Positions 34,391 to 42,862 of a stretch of DNA of 64,000 nucleotides are shown piece by piece. The position numbers were made by a program, and so were the translations under genes. The DNA is taken from NCBI GenBank assembly GCA_023394875.1, contig JAEXAB010000004.1:124001-188000 (forward strand), written 5' to 3'. The notes beneath the pieces were generated by a model, which saw only the letters and a program-made list of their open reading frames with translations, was not told the origin of the DNA and did not search any database. How positions within the stretch are numbered: the first letter of the stretch is position 1; every line of letters starts with the position of its first letter. The stretch comes from Bacillota bacterium (GTDB lineage Bacteria > Bacillota > Clostridia > Christensenellales > DTU072).

Positions 34391-34419
34391 TTGCAATGGA
34401 AAAAATTTTGTGTTAAGAT
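34391..34419 (+). promoter_or_regulatory. SigA promoter of rpsB-tsf
   Basis: TTGCAA (34391-34396), a 17-base spacer and TAAGAT (34414-34419). Transcription is expected near 34426, giving a leader of about 100 bases. Confidence 0.75.
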
Positions 34420-34425
34420 ATATCA

Positions 34426-34524
34426 GAAATTACGAACCGCGCACGGAGAAAGGATTGTTGTCCGTTTTGGATTGTCACTTTTGTAGATGGCACGGGGAGA
34501 AACAAACAAGGAGGTTTTTTTAAT
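34426..34524 (+). promoter_or_regulatory. Structured rpsB leader, possible S2 autoregulatory element
   Basis: The leader is unusually long for this window. It can form ACGGA (34443-34447)/TCCGT (34461-34465) and TGTCA (34473-34477)/TGGCA (34488-34492). The motif GCACGG..AGAAA occurs twice (34441-34452 and 34490-34503), flanking these stems. Ribosomal-protein operons often bind their own product in such leaders; that S2 does so here is inference. GGAGG at 34510-34514 is the ribosome-binding site. Confidence 0.4.
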
Positions 34525-35271
34525 ATGTCAGTAATTTCAATGAAGCAATTATTAGAAGCAGGTGTACATTTCGGTCACCAGACCAAGAAATGGAATCCTA
34601 AGATGAAGAAGTACATTTTCGACGCAAGAAACGATGTACATATCATCAACCTGGAACAAACCGTTGAGGCTATCGAGGCCGCATACGCTTTTGTCCGCGA
34701 CGTTGTTGCCAAAGGCAAGACCGTTCTTTTCGTAGGAAAGAAAAAGCAGGCTAAAGAAGCTATCCAACAGGAAGCCGAAAGATGCGGTATGTTCTATATG
34801 AACCAAAGATGGCTAGGCGGAACTTTAACCAACTTCGCCACAATCCGTACCAGAATCGACAAACTTAACAAGCTTAACCAGATGGAAATCATCGGCGAGT
34901 TCGATTTACTCCCCAAAAAGGAAGTTATCAAACTTAAAGCAGAAAGAGACGTTTTGGAAACAAACCTTGGCGGTATCAAGAACATGAGAGAACTTCCCGG
35001 CGCTTTATTTGTTGTAGACCTAAAGGTAGAGCACTTGGCAGTTAAGGAAGCAAGAAGTCTTGGTATACCCATAGTTGGCTTGGTAGACACCAACTGTGAC
35101 CCCGAAGAAGTTGACTTTGCTATCCCCGGCAACGACGACGCTATAAGAGCAATAAAGCTTATCGCAAGCGTAATAGCCGATGCGTGTATCGAAGCTAAAG
35201 AGGGTAAGCAGGAAGTAGCCGAAGTTCAAGAAGCTGTGGAAGTTGAAGAAAACGAAGGCGATTTAGAATAA
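34525..35271 (+). CDS. rpsB: Ribosomal protein S2
   Basis: S2 is a protein of the 30S subunit. The 248 residues start with '[20 protein letters not shown]', a strict family signature, and include '[13 protein letters not shown]' and '[19 protein letters not shown]'. The last 20 or so residues form an acidic tail beyond the core. It is first in the rpsB-tsf operon with a strong promoter and a structured leader. The codon choice is rich in AAC, AAG and GAC, as expected for a highly expressed gene. Confidence 0.98.
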   Translation: MSVISMKQLLEAGVHFGHQTKKWNPKMKKYIFDARNDVHIINLEQTVEAIEAAYAFVRDVVAKGKTVLFVGKKKQAKEAIQQEAERCGMFYMNQRWLGGTLTNFATIRTRIDKLNKLNQMEIIGEFDLLPKKEVIKLKAERDVLETNLGGIKNMRELPGALFVVDLKVEHLAVKEARSLGIPIVGLVDTNCDPEEVDFAIPGNDDAIRAIKLIASVIADACIEAKEGKQEVAEVQEAVEVEENEGDLE

Positions 35272-35302
35272 TTTAGGATTAAATTTTTGGAGGTATATAT
35301 TT

Positions 35303-35968
35303 ATGGCATTTACAGCTAAAGACGTGCAAGACTTGCGCGTACGTACCGGTGTAGGTATGATGGACTGCAAAAAAGCATTGGTAGAAACAGACGGCGATAT
35401 GGATAAAGCCGTAGAATATTTGAGAGAAAAGGGCATTGCTACCGCCGCTAAAAAGGCAAGCAGAATAGCCAGTGAGGGTATAGTTGACACATATATCCAC
35501 CTTGGCGGCAAAATCGGCGTTATGGTAGAAGTTAATTGCGAAACAGACTTCGTGGCAAGGGGAGAAACCTTCCGCGCGTTTGTTCACGACGTTGCTTTAC
35601 AAATCGCCGCTGCAAAACCTTTTTATGTTAATAAAGAAGACGTTCCTCAGGCAGAACTTGATCATGAGAAAGAAATTTTGAAAGCTCAAGCTATTAACGA
35701 AGGCAAACCTCTTGCAATAGTTGACAGAATGGTAGAAGGCAGAATTCAAAAATACTATAAAGATTTTTGCTTAATGGAACAGGATTTTGTTAAAGATCCC
35801 GATAAGACTATCACCACACTTCTTAACGAAACAATCAGTGCAATTGGCGAAAAAATTACTATCAGACGTTTCACCAGATATGAAATGGGCGAAGGTCTGG
35901 AAAAGAAAGTTGATAATTTTGCAGAAGAAATCAACGCGCAGGTTGCAAAAATGCAAGCTAACAAATAA
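35303..35968 (+). CDS. tsf: Elongation factor Ts
   Basis: EF-Ts is the guanine-nucleotide exchange factor for EF-Tu. The 221-residue length is the compact form common in Clostridia, shorter than the roughly 280-290 of E. coli or Bacillus. The N-terminal '[19 protein letters not shown]' UBA-like domain and the core motif '[18 protein letters not shown]' are intact. TTGGAGG lies upstream of the ATG. A hairpin with a T-run follows the stop. Confidence 0.97.
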   Translation: MAFTAKDVQDLRVRTGVGMMDCKKALVETDGDMDKAVEYLREKGIATAAKKASRIASEGIVDTYIHLGGKIGVMVEVNCETDFVARGETFRAFVHDVALQIAAAKPFYVNKEDVPQAELDHEKEILKAQAINEGKPLAIVDRMVEGRIQKYYKDFCLMEQDFVKDPDKTITTLLNETISAIGEKITIRRFTRYEMGEGLEKKVDNFAEEINAQVAKMQANK

Positions 35969-35974
35969 CAATTG

Positions 35975-36002
35975 AAAAAGCACTTTTTAAGGTGCTTTTT
36001 TT
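35975..36002 (+). terminator. Terminator/attenuator between tsf and pyrH
   Basis: AAAAAGCAC (35975-35983) pairs with GTGCTTTTT (35992-36000), followed by a T-run to 36002. It may only partly terminate, because pyrH follows within 20 bases and I see no promoter of its own. Confidence 0.7.
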
Positions 36003-36021
36003 CTGTAATAAAAGGAGTATT

Positions 36022-36726
36022 ATGGCAGCAAAATACAAGAGAGCTTTAATAAAATTAAGCGGAGAGGCTTTGGCAGGCAAAAGCAGTTTCGGTATCAGCG
36101 GAGAGGAAATCGAATTAGTAATAAAGCAAATCAAAGAAGTGGTAAGTGAAGGGGTACAAATAGGCATAGTAGTAGGCGGCGGAAACTTTTGGAGAGGCAG
36201 ACAAGGCACCAATATGGACAGAACAACAGCCGACCATATGGGTATGCTTGCAACGGTCATTAACGCCCTTGCCTTGCAGGACGCTTTAGAGCAGAGCGGT
36301 ATTCCTACCAGAGTACAGACCGCTTTGACTATTCAAAGAGTGGCAGAACCATATATATTGAGAAGGGCGCTTCGCCATTTGGAAAAAGGGCGCGTTGTCG
36401 TATTTGCATGCGGCACAGGCAATCCTTATTTCTCCACCGATACGGGAGCGGCTCTTCGCGCTGCGGAAATCCACGCCGACGTACTTTTGTGCGCAAAAAA
36501 TATCGACGGTATTTACGACTGCGACCCAAAAAAGAACCCGAACGCCAAAAAATATGACGAAATAAGCTATCTTGATTTTATCAAAAACGGACTTACCGCT
36601 TTGGATACTACGGCTGTTAGCTTGTGCAGAGAAAATAATATTCCTATAATAGCTTTCGGACTTTGCGAAGAAAACAGCATAGTTAGGGCAATAAACGGAG
36701 AAAAGCTGGGCACAATAATTTGCTAA
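36022..36726 (+). CDS. pyrH: UMP kinase
   Basis: Hexameric UMP kinase makes UDP for nucleotide and cell-wall sugar synthesis. I start it at ATG 36022 (234 residues, [19 protein letters not shown]), 6 bases after AAGGAG. The open frame reaches 35992, but that part is terminator sequence. '[11 protein letters not shown]', '[18 protein letters not shown]', '[17 protein letters not shown]' and '[12 protein letters not shown]' are classic motifs. The order rpsB-tsf-pyrH-frr is standard, but here a lipoprotein gene is inserted before frr. Confidence 0.97.
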   Translation: MAAKYKRALIKLSGEALAGKSSFGISGEEIELVIKQIKEVVSEGVQIGIVVGGGNFWRGRQGTNMDRTTADHMGMLATVINALALQDALEQSGIPTRVQTALTIQRVAEPYILRRALRHLEKGRVVVFACGTGNPYFSTDTGAALRAAEIHADVLLCAKNIDGIYDCDPKKNPNAKKYDEISYLDFIKNGLTALDTTAVSLCRENNIPIIAFGLCEENSIVRAINGEKLGTIIC

Positions 36727-36760
36727 ATTTGTAATAAAAACAGATATTTTTGCAAAAAAT

Positions 36761-36789
36761 AAAGCGAGTTGACATTTAAGCTCGCTTTT
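36761..36789 (+). terminator. Intrinsic terminator after pyrH
   Basis: AAAGCGAG (36761-36768) pairs with CTCGCTTT (36781-36788), loop of 12 bases, then Ts. The loop contains TTGACA, used as the -35 of the next promoter. Confidence 0.8.
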
Positions 36790-36799
36790 GTGTTATAAT
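36769..36799 (+). promoter_or_regulatory. SigA promoter of the lipoprotein gene, -35 in the terminator loop
   Basis: TTGACA (36769-36774), a 19-base spacer and TATAAT (36794-36799). Both hexamers are perfect, but the spacer is 2 bases longer than optimal. Transcription would start near 36806, leaving a leader of about 53 bases. Confidence 0.6.
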
Positions 36800-36858
36800 T
36801 AAATTGAGTTAGAAAATATATTAATCATATAAGGTTTTACAAAGGGGGTAATTGTTAT

Positions 36859-37350
36859 ATGATTAAAAAGGTATTTTTTGTATTCGTTTTAATTATTTTA
36901 TGCGTTTGTATATTCTCTTCCTGCGCTCTATTTGTCAGTCGCGGAGAGTTTATTTCGTTGCAAAAAGCCTATGATACAGGGATAATTACCAAAGAGGACC
37001 TAAAGAGTATCGCTTATTATCAGAACGGAGATAATAGGGGAATAGACAATGAAAACTTTGTTCCTAATAAAAAAACACCCGAAACCTTGAGCGCTGAAAC
37101 AGAAAAAGCCATAAAAGAAACCAGAGCTTATAACCTAAGAAAGAATTCTTTATCGGGAATATCCACAAAAATGGCTAAAGCCGATGACGTGGAGATTTTT
37201 AAGTATTACGGAACGTACAATAATTACGTAGCCGTTATGCTGTTTGACGCTTTTACCGATTATGACCAGGCGTTATGGGAAATAGAAATAGACGGAGTCG
37301 TTTTCTACTACAAAAACGGCAACAGAATATTCCTTTGGAAGGAAATTTAG
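36859..37350 (+). CDS. Small putative lipoprotein, unknown function
   Basis: I do not recognise this 163-residue protein. The N-terminus (MIKKVFFVFVLIILCVCIFS) is a signal sequence, and the lipobox-like FSSC places the lipidated cysteine at residue 22. After it comes 'VSRGEFISLQKAYDTGIITKEDLKSIAYY', a short helical segment that resembles leaders of other clostridial lipoproteins. The rest is soluble and ends in a beta-rich segment. GGGGG lies about 10 bases before the ATG. It has its own promoter and interrupts the usual pyrH-frr pairing. It should be anchored on the outer face of the membrane. Confidence 0.8.
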   Translation: MIKKVFFVFVLIILCVCIFSSCALFVSRGEFISLQKAYDTGIITKEDLKSIAYYQNGDNRGIDNENFVPNKKTPETLSAETEKAIKETRAYNLRKNSLSGISTKMAKADDVEIFKYYGTYNNYVAVMLFDAFTDYDQALWEIEIDGVVFYYKNGNRIFLWKEI

Positions 37351-37400
37351 TTAATCCAACATTATATACCCTCGTTTTTATAAATTTTCTCTTGTGCCTA

Positions 37401-37429
37401 TTGATAAAATATGCTATATTATTTATATA
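37401..37429 (+). promoter_or_regulatory. Candidate SigA promoter of frr
   Basis: TTGATA (37401-37406), a 17-base spacer and TATATA (37424-37429). The region is very A/T rich, so other -10 choices exist. GAGGTGA starts at 37440, close to the expected +1 near 37436. Confidence 0.45.
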
Positions 37430-37450
37430 TTCTTTTTATGAGGTGAATTT

Positions 37451-38026
37451 ATGGCATATGACATTTTAGAGGTGGAAATGATTTTTGAAGAGCTTGAGGA
37501 AAGAATGACCAAGTCGATTAATTCTTTTGTGAGCGAGCTTAACAATATGAGAGCCGGCAGGGCAAATCCTCATATTTTGGATGCTGTGCGCGTTGATTAT
37601 TACGGCGTAGAGTCTCCGATTAATCAGGTTGGCAACATCTCAATACCCGAAGCCAGAGTTTTGATGATAAACGTATGGGACAGCAGCATGTTAAAAAAGG
37701 TTGAGAAAGCTATTATCGACGCCAACGTAGGCATTATTCCCAACAATGACGGCAAAGTTCTACGCTTAATTTTCCCCGAGCCTACCGAAGAAAGAAGAAA
37801 GGCTCTGGTTAAGGAAGTTAAAAACCTTGCCGAAAGAACCAGAGTAGCGATAAGAAACATCAGAAGAGATTCTTTAGCTGAGGTAAAAACTTTGGAAAAG
37901 AACAAGACAATCAGCGAAGATATGTCCAAAAACTACGAAGCCGACATCGAAAAGAAGGTAGTAGCAAAAATTGCCGAAATCGACAAAATAGCCGCGGATA
38001 AGGAAGTTGAAATCTTAAAAGTATAA
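37451..38026 (+). CDS. frr: Ribosome recycling factor
   Basis: RRF splits post-termination ribosomes together with EF-G. The 191 residues carry the N-terminal helix with 'EERMTKSINSFVSELNNMRAGRANP', quoted in parts: ERMTKS and RAGRANP. 'YGVESPINQVGNISIPEAR' is the second domain and 'LTEERRKALVK'-like 'PTEERRKALVKEVKNLAE' begins the last helix. Two start sites are plausible: 37451 (after AGGTGA) and 37478 (after GAGGTGG). The first gives about 6 residues more than E. coli RRF, the second about 3 fewer. The stop overlaps the uppS start by one base. Confidence 0.96.
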   Translation: MAYDILEVEMIFEELEERMTKSINSFVSELNNMRAGRANPHILDAVRVDYYGVESPINQVGNISIPEARVLMINVWDSSMLKKVEKAIIDANVGIIPNNDGKVLRLIFPEPTEERRKALVKEVKNLAERTRVAIRNIRRDSLAEVKTLEKNKTISEDMSKNYEADIEKKVVAKIAEIDKIAADKEVEILKV

Positions 38027-38721
38027 TGAAACACTTGGCTATTATTATTGACGGGAACGGCAGATGGGCAGAAAAACAAGGCTTAAACCGCATCTACGGT
38101 CACGAAAAAGGGGCTTTCGCTTTGGAAAGGGCGTTAGTTGACCTAAAGAATCTTGACATAGAAACATTATCCGTTTATGCTTTCAGTACCGAAAATTCTC
38201 ACCGTTCACCAAAAGAAGTAAGCAATCTCATGGGAGTTATTGCTTACTTTTTCAATAATAATATAGGTAAAATTATAAATAAAAATAATTACCGCGTAAG
38301 GTTTATCGGCGATTTACAAAAGCTTCCTCAGGAAGTACTTGCAGCTGTCGCTAACCTTAACGCTTCGGCTTTGAACAATACGGGAAAGCTTATTGTATTT
38401 GCCCTAAACTATGGCGGAGTAAACGAAGTTTGCCGCGCTTTCGATAAGCTTTATGCCGAAAAATTGTTTTTCAAAGACGATTTACCTATTACCGAAAAGC
38501 AGCTATATGCGGCTTTGGATACCGCAAACATTGATTTACCGGACGCGGTTTTACGTTATGGCGGACATAAGAGATTAAGCAACTTTTTACCTTTGCAATC
38601 GGTTTATTCGGAGTTGTTTTTTACCGATAAATTATGGCCGGATTATGAAAAAAACGATATAGAAGAAATAATAAAGCAATATACTACAATAAAAAGGAAT
38701 TTCGGAGGGATAAATGCCTGA
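38026..38721 (+). CDS. uppS: Undecaprenyl diphosphate synthase
   Basis: This cis-prenyltransferase makes the C55 carrier lipid used by MraY. The 231 residues begin 'KHLAIIIDGNGRWAEKQGL' with the catalytic Asp9. They continue with 'GHEKGAFALERALVDL', 'LSVYAFSTENSHRSPKEV', 'RFIGDLQKLP' and the C-terminal 'LRYGGHKRLSNFLPLQSVYSE'-type motif. There is a one-base stop/start overlap with frr and an 8-base overlap with cdsA, so translation is coupled. Confidence 0.97.
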   Translation: MKHLAIIIDGNGRWAEKQGLNRIYGHEKGAFALERALVDLKNLDIETLSVYAFSTENSHRSPKEVSNLMGVIAYFFNNNIGKIINKNNYRVRFIGDLQKLPQEVLAAVANLNASALNNTGKLIVFALNYGGVNEVCRAFDKLYAEKLFFKDDLPITEKQLYAALDTANIDLPDAVLRYGGHKRLSNFLPLQSVYSELFFTDKLWPDYEKNDIEEIIKQYTTIKRNFGGINA

Positions 38722-39604
38722 AAAGAAAAAAATGAGCGATGGTATGGCGCGTACTGTCAGCGGAATAATATTGGCTGGCGCGCTGTTTTTGGTTCTGTGG
38801 CTGACGAGTTTTTCTCAGATAATATTTGATATACTTGTTTGGATATTCGGAGCGATTGCTACCTTGGAAATGTACCGCGCCGTTAAAAAAGCCGATACCG
38901 GCATAATTGATAAACGCGGCTATAACATAAGCATGTGGTCAATGATAGTTTTTGTTATTATTATTTATCCGCTGTGCTATGCCCTTGGTATGACAGGACT
39001 GATGTTTGCCTTTATTTTAGCCTTGCTGTTTGCTTTTATTGAGTTCATTTTTGACCAAAAAAAGAAATTGAGCGACTTCGGCGTAAATATATTTGCCCTT
39101 ATTTATCCTATGTTTTTGATTGGTATAATCTTCGTAATGGGCAGAATTTATGGTATGATACCTATACTTTTGGCGGTAGGAGTGTCACTTATAAGCGATG
39201 CGGCAGCCTATTGGATTGGAGTTAAATTCGGCAAGAAAAAGATATTCCCCACAATCAGCCCCAAAAAGACCTATGCAGGCAGCATCGGCGGTATTTTCGG
39301 CGGTGTTTTAGGCGCGATAATAATTTATCTTATTTTCGAACTGGGTAAGTTCCCCACCAACACAGTATTTATTTTCGGTAAGATTACCAAAACACCTGTT
39401 TTGTTGTATGCTTTATCGGGAGCAATTTTGGCGGTATTCTCCGAACTTGGCGATTTGGCTGCAAGCAGAATAAAGAGAGCGGCGGGAATAAAGGATTACG
39501 GCACTATACTTGGTTCTCACGGCGGGGCGTTGGACAGAATTGACAGTATTTTGTTCTCATCGGCGGCAACGTTGCTTCTTATCAGACTTTATTTGGCTTT
39601 TTAA
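38714..39604 (+). CDS. cdsA: Phosphatidate cytidylyltransferase
   Basis: CdsA makes CDP-diacylglycerol from phosphatidic acid and CTP at the membrane, feeding phospholipid synthesis. The 296 residues form about 7-8 membrane helices. The C-terminal family signature is present: 'SDAAAYWIGVKFGKKKIFP', 'SPKKTYAGSIGG' and 'SELGDLAASRIKRAAGIKD', with 'GGALDRIDS'. GGAGGGA precedes the ATG. It is in the standard uppS-cdsA-dxr order. Confidence 0.96.
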   Translation: MPEKKKMSDGMARTVSGIILAGALFLVLWLTSFSQIIFDILVWIFGAIATLEMYRAVKKADTGIIDKRGYNISMWSMIVFVIIIYPLCYALGMTGLMFAFILALLFAFIEFIFDQKKKLSDFGVNIFALIYPMFLIGIIFVMGRIYGMIPILLAVGVSLISDAAAYWIGVKFGKKKIFPTISPKKTYAGSIGGIFGGVLGAIIIYLIFELGKFPTNTVFIFGKITKTPVLLYALSGAILAVFSELGDLAASRIKRAAGIKDYGTILGSHGGALDRIDSILFSSAATLLLIRLYLAF

Positions 39605-40737
39605 TGAAAAAAATTGCGGTACTGGGCTGTAGTGGTTCCATAGGCGAAACAACCTTAAACGTTATAAAAAACAATGCGGATGCCTTTTCGGTGTCCATCC
39701 TTGTCAATAAAAATAACCTTAACCGCCTAAAAGCTCAGATTGCAGAATTTAAGCCAACAAAAGCCATTTGCATTGACAGTAATTATTTTTACTGCAACGG
39801 CAAAGAATATGAACTTGATAAAAAAGTTTTATCGGATACCGAACTATATAATGACAGCGATATCGTTGTAAACGGTATTGTGGGACTTGACGGACTTATT
39901 CCCACGAAAAATGCGCTAAATGCGGGCAAAATTCTTGCCACAGCAAACAAGGAGAGCATTGTTTGCGCAGGCGGTTTGATTAATAAAATTAAAAGGGCAA
40001 AAAATTCGGCTATTTATCCGGTTGACAGCGAACACAGCACTATTTGGCAGTTGCTTGACGGCAAAGAAGAACTTGTAAAGAGAATTATTCTTACCGCATC
40101 GGGTGGAGCTTTCCGTGATTATTCCCTTACAGAGTTAAAAAACGCAAAAGCCGAAAGGGCTTTAGCTCATCCCAATTGGATAATGGGTAAGAAAGTTACT
40201 ATCGACAGCGCAACTTTAATGAATAAAGGTATGGAGATTATTGAGGCAAAACACCTCTTTAATAAAGAAATATCGGTCGTTATGCATAGGGAGAGTATTA
40301 TTCATTCGCTTATTGAAATGGTTGATAATTCTATGCTGGCTGGTTTATCCGTTCCCGATATGACTCTGCCTATTCAATACGCATTAACTTATCCGAAAAG
40401 GGCAAAATCAAGCATACAAAGCCTTGATTTAATAAAAATAGGTTCCCTTAATTTTTCGGCAATAGACGAAGACAAGTTCCCTTGTATTAGGCTTGCTAAG
40501 GAAGCAAACAAATATGGAGACTACGCAGGAACGGTACTAAACGCCGCAAATGAGGTTTTGGTTAGTCAGTATATAGAAAATAAAATTGGTTTTTACGGAA
40601 TTTCTACCGGTGTGGAAATGGCTATGGAAAAATTCGGCCTAAACGGAGAGATAAATTGTACCGAAGATGTTTTTTGTATTGACAAACAAGTAAAAGAATA
40701 TACTTTAAGTATTATTGACAGATTAGGAGAGAGATGA
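39604..40737 (+). CDS. dxr: DXP reductoisomerase
   Basis: Dxr converts 1-deoxy-D-xylulose 5-phosphate to MEP with NADPH, the second step of the non-mevalonate isoprenoid pathway. The 377 residues contain the NADPH-binding 'VLGCSGSIGETTLNVI', the metal-binding 'YPVDSEHSTIWQLL', 'TASGGAFRD' and 'ALAHPNWIMGKKVTIDSATLMNKG'-type motif, seen as 'HPNWIMGKKVTIDSATLMNK'. The stop overlaps rseP by 4 bases. Together with ispG in the same operon it supplies precursors for UppS. Confidence 0.97.
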   Translation: MKKIAVLGCSGSIGETTLNVIKNNADAFSVSILVNKNNLNRLKAQIAEFKPTKAICIDSNYFYCNGKEYELDKKVLSDTELYNDSDIVVNGIVGLDGLIPTKNALNAGKILATANKESIVCAGGLINKIKRAKNSAIYPVDSEHSTIWQLLDGKEELVKRIILTASGGAFRDYSLTELKNAKAERALAHPNWIMGKKVTIDSATLMNKGMEIIEAKHLFNKEISVVMHRESIIHSLIEMVDNSMLAGLSVPDMTLPIQYALTYPKRAKSSIQSLDLIKIGSLNFSAIDEDKFPCIRLAKEANKYGDYAGTVLNAANEVLVSQYIENKIGFYGISTGVEMAMEKFGLNGEINCTEDVFCIDKQVKEYTLSIIDRLGER

Positions 40738-41843
40738 TATTATTTTGCGCCACCTTCGGCGGTGTTATGTCAACAATAGGTTACGTAATTTTGGCGATTT
40801 TGTGCTTGATGCTCATGGTCGTAATTCACGAATTGGGACACTATCTGGCAGGAAAAGCTTTGGGATTCAAAATAGTGGAGTTTTCTATAGGCTTTGGACC
40901 TGCCATTTTTAAGCATAAAAACAAAAAAACGGGAGAAATATTCTCCATACGTCCTTTTCCTCTTGGCGGAGCTTGCCAATTTGTAGGAGAAGACGAAGAG
41001 AATCCCGATGAAAAAGCCTTTAATAACCAAAAACCTTGGAAGAGACTTATCGTACTGTTTTCGGGCGCATTTTTTAACTTTTTATCGGCGATTTTGTTTA
41101 TTACCTTGCTTTTTACCTTTTACGGACAATTACTGCCCACCGTTAATTCTTTGAGTGAAGAGTCCTATATCGCCCAAAACAATATTTTACAGGAAGGGGA
41201 TATTATTTATAAGGTAAACGGAAGACAGGTTAACATTCTGATGCAGGACGACTTGCAAAACGCTTTTGCCCGCGTGGGTGAGGACGGAGGAACATTTACT
41301 ATTATAAGAGAGGGTAAGAAACTTACCGTAAACGTAAAACGCAGTGAAATTTTTGTAAGAGACGCCGAAGGTAATATAACCTATGATACTGACAATAATC
41401 CGATAACCAGAGAGGCGTTCGGGTTTGTCAGCGGACTAAAACACGTAAGACTTAACTTTTTTACAGCTTTTGCAAGGTCGTTTTCTTTTGGTTTTTATAT
41501 AGTAATCAAGATTTTATGGCTCTTAGGGCAATTAGTAACAGGGCAGTTAGCTTTTGCAGAATCGGCAGGCGGACCTATAACTATTATTTCTACCATGAGC
41601 GAAGCGGGTCGTTCGGGCTTCGCATCGTTAGCTTACGTGGTTTGTATAATATCCGCTAATTTAGCGGTTATGAATTTATTACCGCTTCCCGCCCTTGACG
41701 GCTCAAGAATGGTATTTACAATAATAGAATGGATAGCCAAAAAACCGGTTAACAGAAAGGTGGAAAGCGCAATACACTTTACCGGACTAATACTGTTGTT
41801 TATGGTGGCGATATTCGCCGACGTACTGCATTTAATCAGATGA
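40734..41843 (+). CDS. rseP: RseP/RasP site-2 protease
   Basis: This intramembrane zinc metalloprotease cleaves anti-sigma factors and remnant signal peptides. The 369 residues show HELGH at 32-36 in the first membrane helix, a PDZ domain (about 120-200, 'EGDIIYKVNGRQVN') and the C-terminal 'MNLLPLPALDGSRM' active-site motif. The ATG at 40734 overlaps the dxr stop; another ATG at 40767 would remove 11 residues and is also possible. It is the standard neighbour of dxr. Confidence 0.95.
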   Translation: MILFCATFGGVMSTIGYVILAILCLMLMVVIHELGHYLAGKALGFKIVEFSIGFGPAIFKHKNKKTGEIFSIRPFPLGGACQFVGEDEENPDEKAFNNQKPWKRLIVLFSGAFFNFLSAILFITLLFTFYGQLLPTVNSLSEESYIAQNNILQEGDIIYKVNGRQVNILMQDDLQNAFARVGEDGGTFTIIREGKKLTVNVKRSEIFVRDAEGNITYDTDNNPITREAFGFVSGLKHVRLNFFTAFARSFSFGFYIVIKILWLLGQLVTGQLAFAESAGGPITIISTMSEAGRSGFASLAYVVCIISANLAVMNLLPLPALDGSRMVFTIIEWIAKKPVNRKVESAIHFTGLILLFMVAIFADVLHLIR

Positions 41844-42862
41844 GCAAAAAAATCGTATACGTAAAAAACGTTCCCTTAGGAGACGGCAATATCGTTATTC
41901 AATCGATGACCAATACCTTAACAACGGATATTGACGGTACGGTTCAGCAAATTTTACGCTTAAAAGAGGCGGGAGCGGAACTTGTTAGGGTAAGTATTCC
42001 GGACGAAGAGAGCGCAAAAGCAATTAAACATTTTGTTAATTTGGGTGTGCCAATAATAGGGGATATTCACTTTTCAGAAAAGCCCGCCCTAATAGCTATA
42101 GAAAACGGCATAGCAAAAATTAGGCTAAACCCCGGCAATATGACCAAAGAGGGCATAAAAAATACCGTTAAAGCCTGCATTGAACGTAATATTCCCATAA
42201 GAGTTGGAGTTAATAAAGGTTCTTCGGGCAATCTTAGCCCTAAAGAACTAGCCGATAAATGTATTGACACCGCCAAAATTATAGAAGATTTGGGTTGGGA
42301 CAAGCTTGTCCTTGCCGTAAAATCCTCCGACGTAAAAGAAACGGTGGAAGCGTACAGATATCTAAGCTCTATTACCGATTATCCTTTGCACGTAGGGCTT
42401 ACCGAAGCAGGCACAATAAATAGCGGTTTTTGTAAGTCAGCAATAGCGATAGGAAGTTTACTTTTAGAAGGCATAGGCGATACCATAAGAGTAAGCCTGG
42501 CTACAGACCCTATTGAAGAAATTTATGCGGCAAAGAGGATTTTACGCGCCGCGGGAATTGATAAAAAGTTTGTAGAAGTTATTGCTTGCCCTACATGCGC
42601 CAGAACCAATATAGAAGTATCAAAGTTAGCCGAAGAAATAGAAAAATATACCGAAAAAATGACTTTTCCGTTAAAAATTGCTATAATGGGTTGTGTGGTA
42701 AACGGAATAGGAGAATCAAAAGGCGCCGACTTTGGAGTGGCGGGCGGCAAAGATATTTCGGCAATATTCCGCGATAAAGAAATATTGAAAAAAGTGCCGA
42801 ATGAAAAAATTTATGAAGATTTACTGCAAATAATAGAGGAATACAGACTAAAAAATGAATGA
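41840..42862 (+). CDS. ispG: IspG (GcpE), HMBPP synthase
   Basis: IspG is the 4Fe-4S enzyme that makes HMBPP from MEcPP late in the MEP pathway. The 340 residues start with 'VPLGDGNIVIQSMTNTLTTD' after a short lead. Fe-S ligands are C250 and C253 ('ACPTCART') and C285 ('MGCVVNGIGESKGADFGVAG'). It overlaps rseP by 4 bases and the exonuclease gene by 8. In Clostridia ispG often fills the place where Bacillus has proS. Confidence 0.96.
   Translation: MSKKIVYVKNVPLGDGNIVIQSMTNTLTTDIDGTVQQILRLKEAGAELVRVSIPDEESAKAIKHFVNLGVPIIGDIHFSEKPALIAIENGIAKIRLNPGNMTKEGIKNTVKACIERNIPIRVGVNKGSSGNLSPKELADKCIDTAKIIEDLGWDKLVLAVKSSDVKETVEAYRYLSSITDYPLHVGLTEAGTINSGFCKSAIAIGSLLLEGIGDTIRVSLATDPIEEIYAAKRILRAAGIDKKFVEVIACPTCARTNIEVSKLAEEIEKYTEKMTFPLKIAIMGCVVNGIGESKGADFGVAGGKDISAIFRDKEILKKVPNEKIYEDLLQIIEEYRLKNE

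Noticed and set aside
35992..36021. Upstream extension of PyrH
   Set aside because: It is encoded by the terminator right arm and T-run; ATG 36022 follows AAGGAG and gives the family N-terminus.
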